A stretch of 64,000 nt of DNA from Russula earlei (taxonomy: Eukaryota; Basidiomycota; Agaricomycetes; Russulales; Russulaceae), in assembly GCA_025769875.1 (NCBI GenBank), contig JAGFNK010000052.1, positions 1 to 64,000 of the forward strand. Direction: 5' to 3'. Numbering within the stretch: the first letter of the stretch is position 1; each line of letters opens with the position of its first letter. The notes below the pieces were generated by a model that ran no database searches, was not told the DNA's origin, and worked only from the letters and a program-made list of their open reading frames with translations. The translations under genes and the position numbers were made by a program. Below are positions 55,265 to 64,000 of this stretch, piece by piece.

Positions 55265-55419
55265 TGGGTTTGAAGGAGGTTGTGGCTTATTTATTCATGG
55301 CCAAAACGTATATCAGATAATCAGCTCCAACTACTCTATAAGGTAATGACTGTGACAACACTCCTCTCCGCGGCACGAATCCCTTATAAAAACTAAACTT
55401 ACACTATACACTTTCCCCT

Positions 55420-57049
55420 TCATTTTTCACTCAACTCGGCCACTCCGGGCAAAACCTTTATGCTCAAGCGTCAGCGTAATCCATCCCGGAACAGACCCGA
55501 ATGACTTGCCTTCCCCTCAAGCAGCTCGAGACTGGCACCACCCCCGGTGCTCACATGACTGAGGCTATCCTCAGCCCCGTACTGCGCGGCCAACGTAGCA
55601 GTGTCACCTCCTCCTACAATGACGACTTTGCCGTTCTTGGCGGCTTCGATATTGGCATCGAGCAGTGCTTTCGAACCTTCGGCGAAGGCAGGGAACTCAA
55701 AGACACCTGGAGGTCTATGATCGCACATGAAAAGACGCATGAGAACTAACGCAAGCGACGACAGACCCATTCCACAGAATAGTGTTTGCAACAAGGACGG
55801 TTGAACGATATATCTCTCGGCTCTTCGGTCCGGCATCAAGGCCCATCCAACCGTCAGGGATGCCATCCTCATCGGTGGCCAAACCAGTCTAGTCAGAGGG
55901 ACTCCATCAGCAAAGATCTTCAGCAAAGCAAGTGTCAAGAGTACATTGGCGTTCTTGTCAAATTTGTCCGCGGTGATATAATCCACAGGGAAAACGAGTT
56001 GTACATTATTCCTACGGGCCTTTTCGACGAGGGCTCCGACGGTGCTTGAACCGGCTACATCGAATAGGGAGTTTCCAATCTATTGTTTTATAAGTCTGCG
56101 TAAAGACAGCCCAGACATACTACTCACCGCAACATTTTCGAGTGTTTTCTTGAAGGTGAAAGCCATGCCACCACATATAATTAACGAGTTTACCTACAAC
56201 AAGGGTCATCTCTGCGTCCACTCTCTGAAACGGAAACAGTTTGAACAACCTTGTCAAGCAAGTTATCAATCAGCTGGATCTTGTCAGAAACCTTGGCACC
56301 ACCGAGAATAGCAAGGAACGGTCTGTCTGGTTTCTCCAAAGCTTTCGCAAAATATTCCAGCTCTTTCTTGACGAGGAAGCCTGCCGCACGCTGAGGTAAT
56401 TTGATACCGACCATGCTTGAGTGGGCACGGTGAGCGGTGCCAAACGCATCGTTCACATATACGTCGCCAAGTTTAGTGAGCTGTTCGCGGAATTCAGCAA
56501 CTTTGGAGGGGTCAGCCTTGGTTTTCTTCCCCTCTTTGTCTTTTACGGAGCCCTCTTCCTCAATATGAAAGCGGAGGTTCTCCAAGAGGATCACGGAGTG
56601 TTTCTCGGCTGAGAAGACTGCCTTCTCAACGTCTGGACCCACACAGTCTTTCAAGAAGGTGACTGGCTTATTATCCAGAAGCCGGGACAACTCGTGGGAG
56701 ACGGGCTCAAGAGAATACTTTGGATTGGGCTTCCCATCTGGACGCCCAAGGTGGGACATAAGGATGACAACAGATGCGCCTTCATATTTGTGGCTCGGTT
56801 CAGCTGGCTATATGAGTCTGCACTATATACTCACCGTTACTGAGCGCATACTTGATGGTCGGCAGGGCGGCAACGATACGCTTAAAGAGAATGAGCCCCA
56901 GGGCAAGGAAAGACCGCAGATAAGAGCACACATACGGCGGGATTGGTTATCTTGCCATCCTGCATGGGGACGTTAAAATCAACACGAATAAGTACACGCT
57001 TGTCTCTGAGATCAACATCGGTAATGGCGAGTTTGTTGGAGAGCGACAT
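55420..57049 (-). CDS. PGK1: 3-phosphoglycerate kinase
   Basis: Glycolytic enzyme: 1,3-bisphosphoglycerate + ADP to 3-phosphoglycerate + ATP, cytosolic. Begins [20 protein letters not shown] with the substrate-binding RVDFNVP. The later exons carry [53 protein letters not shown], and the nucleotide-site [16 protein letters not shown] with [14 protein letters not shown]. The last intron (55456-55509, 54 bases) has a GC donor (GCAAGT) and AG acceptor; using it gives the canonical ending [15 protein letters not shown], whereas reading through gives an unrelated tail. Full length for the family. Start is 205 bases from the divergent gene at 57255, so the two probably share a promoter region. Confidence 0.93.
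55456..55509 (-). other. GC-AG intron in PGK
   Basis: Minus-strand donor AAG|GCAAGT and acceptor CATAAAG|GTTTTG. Splicing here is phase 0 and restores the conserved PGK C-terminus. GC donors with a strong downstream AAGT are a known minor class of U2 introns. Confidence 0.8.
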
Positions 57050-57254
57050 GGTTGTGATGATGATGGGGAGGGCTATTTGTGATTATCAGTATATCGATAA
57101 TCTTTACTTTTGCCGGAGACACTCGCACGGACCGGAGTTTCTCCTCTTCATTCACTCACCTCATCAATCTCCTGCACATCCGACTCCGTAATAGGACCGG
57201 CGCTCAAGTCCATCACTTTGCCATAGCTATAGCCCCGTCAGTCCGACGTTAGGC
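57050..57254. promoter_or_regulatory. Divergent promoter between PGK and the RG-rich protein gene
   Basis: 205 bases between opposite start codons. Pyrimidine-rich (TCCTCTTCATTCACTCACCTC) on the plus strand near 57142. No clear TATA box on the plus side. Confidence 0.5.
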
Positions 57255-58188
57255 ATGGCTACTCCGGACCCTCCCAATTCTCTTGGTCTGGACCTCGTCA
57301 ATCCCGATCCCGAACCTATCGTGGACTCTCATTCAACATTGGCATCCCCACCCACCCCTCCTCCTCAACCGACGACAGAATCATCGACCGATGCTACCAG
57401 CCCAGACACCCCCGATGCCACCAACGCGGCAACGGCGACAGGTACGACCGAAGTAGATGACCCTCCCAATTACCCTCCCAAGTCAACTGTCTTAAAGAAG
57501 ACCCCCTACGTCAATCCCGATCGCGTCAAGACTGGCGGCTTGCCAAAGGTAGACATCTCGCTTTAATCCCGCATCCTCACGCTTCACTGTTTCCCGGTAT
57601 TCAGGACAAGTTGACAGATGAGGAGCTCGCAGAGAGGATGGCTCGAATGAGAGCGCAAAACGAGAAAATCAAACAAAGGAGACTTGTATGTTGGTCACGC
57701 GTTTTACGCCGCAGCTGCATGCGCCTCACATCAAGTGTCAGGATGTCGCGGCAGACGAGGATGCATTCAAACAAACTCAGGCTGCGGAACGACAGCGACA
57801 GGCTCAGATGCGAAAGGTACAAGAAACAATCAATCGCACACGGGAACAAAGTGCCCGACGAAAAATGGATAAGATGCAAAGTAGGGAATGGGATTCCGAA
57901 AAAAAGGCAGAGGGGTGGCCAAGCACTACAAAGCCCGAGCGGCCTGCGGCACCCTCAACTACTCGGACTAATAGCGGGGATGATAGCACTGAGGCCGATG
58001 CGTCACAGACCGGGAAACCGCGTGAGGACACCAACCGCGGACGGGGATTCGTGAGACGTGGAAGGTTCCGCGGGGGCTGGAGAGGAAGAGGTCAAAACCG
58101 CGAAAGAGCTCCAACGAGCAGTACTAGTGTCCCCGTCCCTCTTGACCCTCCTCTTGAGGTTGAGAATGAGAAAGAAGAGGGGCAGTGA
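57255..58188 (+). CDS. RG-rich coiled-coil protein, function unknown
   Basis: Three exons, all phase 0: 57255-57548, 57605-57685, 57742-58188, giving 273 residues. The N-terminal third is Pro/Thr/Ala-rich and disordered. VLKKTPYVNPDRVKTGGLPK leads into a charged helix (LTDEELAERMARMRAQNEKI, then AFKQTQAAERQRQAQMRKV). The tail is an arginine-glycine region (RGRGFVRRGRFRGGWRGRG), typical of RNA-binding proteins, ending in an acidic EVENEKEEG. The EELAxRMxxxRxxNEKIxxR block recalls the start of animal CCDC9-type proteins, a weak resemblance. An RNA-related nuclear role is inferred from the RG region and the neighbouring splicing helicase. The next gene starts only 57 bases downstream. Confidence 0.8.
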
Positions 58189-58244
58189 TGGATTATATAA
58201 CATACCTTACCACTAGTGGCTTTCTATTTGGACTTTGGTCTCAC

Positions 58245-61083
58245 ATGTCTACCACTCTTCAGTTTTGGAAGCCTGGGACTCTAGGACCAGGTAGCTCTCT
58301 CGATAGATCCTCTGCTGAGGACGATGGTTTCTTGCCATCCGCTATCCCACCGCATGCGCAATCCATTCAAGCACAAAGAGGCCGTTTACCAATTGCGAAG
58401 TACAGTTAGCCATACTCCCTTATTTCTTCAGGTGACAAGCTTGCGAAAGATGCTCTCTTTTGTAGAGGAGAACGTTCTCTATTGTGTAGAGAATCATCAA
58501 GTCGTCATAGTTGTTGGACAGACGGGATGTGGCAAGACCACTCGTACGTCACTCTCTGATCTTGTCACTCAGCTAATTATTCCCAGAAATACCGCAATAC
58601 CTGCACGAGAGCGGGTGGTCTTCTGGAGGCAGAGTCATAGCATGCACACAACCCCGTCGCGTCGCAGTCACTTCTGTAGCGGCCCGCACAGCTTATGAGA
58701 TGGGCTCGGTGGTGGGCGAGGAGGTTGGTTGGCTACCAGCTGCAGGCCTGTGAAACGTTTCTGAAGACCTGCCAGGTGGGATATACTATCCGCTTTGAGG
58801 ACGTCAGCGCCAAGGAGCTCACGCGCATATGTTACATGACGGATGGCGTTCTTTTCCGGGAGGCTCTATTAGACCCTCTCTTGAGCCGCTTTAGCGTAAT
58901 CATGGTTCGTGTGTTCTTATGTGCCTTTGCTTTCTTTTGATACATCCTTTTCAAGGTCGACGAAGCCCACGAACGTAGCGTTTACACCGACTTGCTTCTG
59001 TCCATCCTGAAAAAGTCTGCTGCGCTTTCCCCTCAACTACTCCTGGTACTGATTCCCGTTCACAGAGTATGTCGAAAACGACCGTCCTTGCGGATTATCG
59101 TATCATCTGCAACGTTGGACGCTACTGCCTTCCTAGAATTCTTCTCATCTTCCCCAGAACCGATTGACTGTACCATTGTAAGCTTGGAAGGAAGGGCATA
59201 TCCTGTCCACATAGCTTATCTGGACGAACCAACTGAAGACTACGTACGTAAGGCTGCGGAGACTGTGATATCCATTCATAGGCGGGTTCGTTCACCCTCT
59301 ACTCATCCACAATATCACTCTAACGTTATTTAGCATGGCAAAGGGGACATTCTCGTCTTCCTAACTGGCCGGGAGGAAATAGATAGATGCATAGAAGAGT
59401 TAATGGATGGCATATCTTCGTCAGTGATCACTTGAATGACATGTGTGGGAAAGATGCTAACTCGATGTAGATCCCCGGAAAATAAGCGGCGCATGAGACC
59501 AATGCCCCTACACTCTGGTCTCACTATGACTGAGCAGATGGAGATTTTTGAACCTGATCCAGACAATAGGAAGGTCATCGTGGCTACTAACATCGCTGAG
59601 GTCGGTCTTCATCCGTTGCTGCTATCCCATCTTTATCGTTCAACTTCATCAGGCGAGTATAACTATCGAAGGTGTCAAATTCGTTGTCGATTGCGGATTT
59701 GTAAAGGTTGTCAATATCTTTATTTTTGTTGCGTAACTGCATTAACCTCCGCGGATAAAGACCCGCATGTACGACGGTTCCGTCGGGCTGTCTTCGTTGA
59801 AGATCGTTCCTATATCTCAAGCGTCTGCAATTCAAAGGGCAGGAAGAGCTGGCCGGACCTCTGAAGGGCTGTGTTATCGGTTATACACTTTCTCCGACTA
59901 CAATCAGTTGTCCACTGTCACAATGCCGGAAATCACTCGGAATGAGCTTTCCTCGGCCATTCTTCAGCTAAAGGCCTTGGGCATCGATAACTTGATGAAA
60001 CTGCAATGGCTGTCGATTCCGCCATCCGAATTAATTGCTCAAAGCCTCAGCGCTCTAACTATTCACACTGTCATCGATAACGACGGTCGCTTAACCCCTC
60101 TTGGCACCAAGGTGGCCGAGATTCCCCTCGATGTCAAGGCGGCTTGTATGGTAAGCCCCCTAGAATGCAATATGCGAATGGTTGACGTTCTGTGCATGCT
60201 AGTTGCTTGATTCTCAAAGGTTTAAATGTGGGGACGAAATCCTGACAATCATTGCATTGACCTCTGTTCAGGTATCAGCCCTCCACACTGTACTATTAAC
60301 CTCCGCTCATCACAGCTTCATTTTTTTTTTTCTTTCCAGGACGTCTTCATTATTCCTGTAGGGGCTGCGGGAGCTTCTGCTGAACTCGAACGTAGAAAGT
60401 TCACCGCCGAAGAAGGGGTATGTTTTGTCATTTAATCTGCAGGAAGATGATCCTTACTCTTGCAGGATCATCTCACCCTATTGAATGGTTGTATCCTCTC
60501 TTGTCAGGTGTGACCTCGTTCTTACGTTCCTTATAGCATACAATGCCTTCGTTAGTCATGGAAAGTCGTCATCGTGGTGCAAATCGCATGCACTGTCCTT
60601 CAGGGCGTTATCTCGCGCTGTGTCAATTCGTTCCCAATTAAAAAAATACATGCAACGTTTCGGCGTCCCAACAGAAAGTTGTCAAGGAGATGCCAAACGC
60701 CTGAGGCAGTGCCTGGTCAACGGATACAAGCAGAACGGTGCCCGCTGGATCGCAGATGGAACATATAGGTCTATCCGAGGCAACACCGTAAGTGCCCCTT
60801 CGTCTTAATTTCCTTGGAATTCCTTTCAAACTATCTTAGGTGTTACATGTTCACCCAAATTCCACTTTCTTCACAAGAAAACCGTCCTCGGGTTGGGTAG
60901 TCTTCCATGACATCGAAGAGACCAAAAAGATACAGTATGTCTCCAGTCTTTATGGGCTGGCACCGCTTCATCGATAACCCTCTAATTAGGATGTCAATTA
61001 TAACGGAAGTTGAACCGGAGTGGTAAGTAAGATGACACGTCACGTCTCTCCGGAGTGTCTCATGTTGCAGGACAGGTTATTGA
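58245..61083 (+). CDS. DEAH-box RNA helicase, DHX35-like
   Basis: About twelve exons. The N-terminus [17 protein letters not shown] matches the DHX35 signature (FWRPGTEGPG in animals). Motifs in order: Walker [10 protein letters not shown] (about 58520-58545), TQPRRVA, DEAH in [12 protein letters not shown] (about 58955-58990), [38 protein letters not shown], and motif [11 protein letters not shown] (about 59835). The HA2/OB region follows ([48 protein letters not shown]). DHX35 belongs to the spliceosome-associated DEAH group, and known family members act in the nucleus during splicing. The C-terminus is uncertain: the best splice ends EVEPEW-TGY at 61083, shorter than relatives; an alternative last exon near 61165-61215 is possible. 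First intron uses donor GTACAG near 58398. Confidence 0.88.
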
Positions 61084-61679
61084 CCCTTGAAAACGAATCT
61101 CGCGCACTTGCTTAGGGGTCTGGGGTGTAACATGCGCGGAAATCAAGCTACGTTCTCCTCTCGACAGGTCGCACCTCCAAAACTGGTCAGGAGGAGGACA
61201 TGCGTCGGTGGGTGAGTTCCGCAGTCAATATGTCTAGGGGGCGTTATAAATGCTGAATATTGATGCTTTCTGTTCCAAGAAGGTTGAACGTCCAAAGAAT
61301 AATTGGACGGCGTTTTGCTGGGGCGGCGTTCTGCAGCGGCCTTCAAAATTCGTACCATTTTCTTCGGGGTTTTCTGCCCTCGGTCTCGATAGTTTATCAG
61401 GTCGTCACAGCCGATGAGTACGCGGTAGCGGTGTCTTCGATAGTATGATAGCGAACTATGAAAAGTTGTATGGAATGCTTGAGGCGAAAGATAGTCCAAG
61501 GGCCCGTCCGATTGATGTCGGGGCCCGCTCGTGCAGGTGCAGGAACTTGTCAGCCCCACCTCATCACCACCACTACGTGTAACTCGTTTATTATATCGTA
61601 GCAGATCTCCTCGTAGGTATGTTTCGCATTCTTCTCGACCGTCAATAATCACAGAAATTTCTCAATTTATTTATGTAGA
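61084..61679. other. Intergenic region between helicase and PHD-finger gene
   Basis: Holds the helicase 3' UTR or an alternative last exon and the promoter of the next gene. A long minus-strand open frame (61143-61652) has no recognisable domain and overlaps promoter-like DNA; not called as a gene. Confidence 0.4.
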
Positions 61680-64000
61680 ATGACGTCGGTTGCGAGCGTC
61701 CCTGTTTACATGCTTCCAGGTGCACCAGCTTTGCCGCCACCCCGGTCTGCGCTGGAAACAGGGGATCCAAACCTAGCGACCGAAGTTCTTCCTGCGCCTC
61801 CAACCCTGTCTTCTGTCCTTCAGGCATCGGGCAAGCGAGATCCAAGGAAGCCCGTTCCAACCATGTCCTACCTCCCACAACGTGACCCGGGGACTACCTA
61901 CGCCGGCGTCTTGACCGGCCCCATTATTGGCAGCCTGGAAAGCATACCAGAGGTGGACGGCCCAAGGCGGAAACGGGTGCGGCTAGACAAACGGTACGTG
62001 TCGAAATCATCGACTCGGGCGCACCGCAGCGGTGTCATTTTACCCTACCTGTGAACATCCACTTCCAGTCAAGCGACGGCTGACCGCTCTTGCGCCAGGT
62101 CCCTTTCGCAACTGGCGCAGCGGGGCCAATCTCGTGGTCTGAACTCGCCGCCGCAAGGGCCTACTACCAGCGTCGATGCCCTCGAGCAAATAGTCGCAGG
62201 GCCACTGGAAACTGACTCTCAGACTAACAGCTGGGACCCTGAGCTCGTTTCTCGGTCTAGCTCAGTCGCCTTCCCCGAGGACGTCCCTCAAAGCTCGAAG
62301 GTCGCCCGCACGAAAGAGAAGGGAAAAGGAAAGACAAAGGAAAAGGACAACGATAAGGTGGTTAGCAGGGTCAAGGAGGAGCCCTTGCCCCCTGCCCTCC
62401 CACTCCTCAACAACCTCTCTCCAGCGGTGACTGCTTTTACCTCTTATCTTTTATAGAGTTCTCATTCTGCTAGCGAAACGAGGATCATTGCTCGGCGTGT
62501 CGTTCTTTGGGGTCTCTAGTCTACTGCGATGGATGCACTCGTGCCTATCACCTTTGGTGTCTCGATCCCCCAATGGAGGCGGCGGACATTCCGGAGGGAG
62601 AAAGTAGGTGGTTTTGTCCCAGCTGCGAGGTACACCAGGTGAGGGAATAGATTCCAAGCGTGGCAAACGACTTTTATATATGGTCCTTTTTTGGAACGCC
62701 CCAGAATCCCCCTTCGATGCCACCGTCGTCGTTGTTATCCCCGCTCATCTATCACGTTCAGAGCAGTCCGCCGGTGGAGTTTCAGCTTCCTGAAGACATC
62801 CGCACTTACTTCAAGTTCGGTGAGTTTTGGGAAATTGATTCCACGCCTGTCTGACCGTGTGATCTTTCAGTGGGGAGCAATCCTCGAGGACAATATGTGG
62901 ATACTTCGATGATCAAAGCACCACGCCTGAAGTGAGTATATCATGTTGGACTTTCGCATGGATACTATATGATCTTCTTGCGATAGTCGGTACGGTCAGA
63001 TGGAATATCGCGACCCTTTCCGCACGAAGGATAAGAATGGTGCACCAGTGCTTTGTTTTCGATGTGGCACCTCCGCACTCCCCCGACACATGTCACAGAA
63101 TACATCAACATCTGGGAAGAGGTCACGGAGGCAGGACACGCATGATGCTGAACCAGAACTGTGGAGGAGCATTGTCTCCTGTGACTTCTGCCCACTTCAC
63201 TGGCACCTTGATTGCCTCAGCCCCCCTTTGCTAACTATGCCCCCACTAGACAGGAAATGGATGTGCCCCAACCATGTGGACCACACATTCGTAAGTATCC
63301 GTGTCCTTGTTGGCAACGCATCTTTTTCTGAACCAGGAACAAAAGCGTATCAAGCATCGGATGCCACGGCAGAATTCCACAATGACAGATATCGCACGGC
63401 CAGGGCAATTCAACAATGGAAACATAGAAATTCTCGATAATGGGATGTCATCATCGCACGATAAAGTTGCCGTGGACGAAGTCTTCATCAATGGGAAGAG
63501 ATACCGTGTTCCGGAACGCATCATCAAGCTTGACTTTTGGGATAAGGTTCACCCAAAACACTTCCTTAACCAGAGGTCGGCATGAGCTCACCCGTTCCCT
63601 TGACAATTCACAAAAATGAATTTTGGCAGGTCCAAAAACGGCGTAGATGTACCCCTATCACCGCTCACATCTCTGAGCTCTCTAGACGGTGATGAGAACG
63701 AGATGGCCAAATATCCTCTGTGGGGGATGAGCGTGGAGGATGTTCGGCTGGGCTTGGTAGGCCATGTCTATGTTATGTTGCCGAGTTCTGCCGTTGACAC
63801 CATGACAAGCTGCTTCTGGACATGGCACAAACTGGGATCTCAACGGTGGGATCGAGTCGATCCACGTCTTCGCTGCAACACACTCAAGAGGACGCCCGAG
63901 GGGACGCCGGGGACGCCAAGGACGCCAAGGACGAAACGGACTCTCGGGCATGTCCGGATGCCGCGTTACCTGTTGCAGGTGCAAGTACTTCAGAAACGGC
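61680..64000 (+). CDS. Two-PHD-finger chromatin protein, Rco1/PHF12-like (3' end outside window)
   Basis: Multi-exon, runs past the right edge. The N-terminal 230 or so residues are disordered (Pro/Ser-rich, then a KEKGKGKTKEKDNDK basic stretch). The first PHD finger at about 62475-62631 shows Cys4-His-Cys3: EDHCSACRSLGSLVYC, DGCTRAYHLWCLDPP, then WFCPSCE. A second zinc region at about 63040-63285 has VLCFRCGT, then CDFCPLHWHLDCLSPPLL and RKWMCPNHVDH, ending as in Rco1 (yeast Rpd3S), Cph1 (fission yeast) and PHF12. Such proteins bring a histone deacetylase complex to transcribed chromatin by binding nucleosomes; this role is by homology. Start at 61680 is the first Met of the long opening exon. 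Confidence 0.8.

Noticed and set aside
61143..61652. 169-codon minus-strand frame between helicase and PHD gene
   Set aside because: No recognisable domain, no paralogue in the window, and it overlaps the 3' end and promoter of flanking genes.
1..64000. tRNA or rRNA genes
   Set aside because: I looked for cloverleaf-like and rRNA-like conserved stretches and saw none I could support by eye.

Overview
The window reads as genomic DNA from a basidiomycete fungus, most likely an Agaricomycete. The genes are split by many short introns of about 50-65 bases, the housekeeping genes look fungal, and the transposon set (Plavaka-type, PIF/Harbinger, hAT, Copia and many solo LTRs) is typical of mushroom-forming fungi. 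I cannot name the species.

The window has two halves. From about 53.3 kb to the right end it is a compact, gene-dense block: the mitochondrial cysteine desulfurase NFS1 (-), phosphoglycerate kinase PGK (-), a divergent RG-rich coiled-coil protein of unknown function (+), a DEAH-box helicase of the DHX35 type (+), and a two-PHD-finger protein of the Rco1/PHF12 type (+) that runs off the edge. From about 45.6 to 52.0 kb there are two tandem secreted S53 (sedolisin, tripeptidyl-peptidase-like) proteases on the minus strand. The first 97 bases of the window are the 5' end of a third paralogue. All three share a 30-bp promoter motif.

Between the first and second S53 copies lie about 45 kb of nested, decaying mobile DNA. 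I resolved three families of solo LTRs, called A (about 960 bp), B (about 829 bp) and C (about 600 bp). Nearly every copy has an exact 5-bp target-site duplication, so insertion order can be read directly. The deepest stack is a LINE-like remnant, split by a TA-flanked terminal-inverted-repeat (TIR) element, split by an A LTR, split by an opposite-strand A LTR. Other elements are a PIF/Harbinger relic with a 91-bp TIR, a Plavaka transposase relic, a hAT relic, a 5'-truncated Copia element inside an A LTR, a second Copia relic, a foldback hairpin and several minisatellites. Nested (young) copies keep CpG sites that older copies have changed to TpG, and several in-frame stops in transposon genes fit CGA to TGA, so methylation-linked decay is likely.

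Two cellular sequences sit inside this desert. One is an apparently intact HNH-endonuclease gene (21.4-22.7 kb). The other is a broken MAP-kinase-kinase gene fragment (20.3-21.1 kb) enclosed by 44-bp terminal inverted repeats with flanking TA: a candidate Pack-type element that captured a host kinase gene. I consider this the most unusual object in the window.
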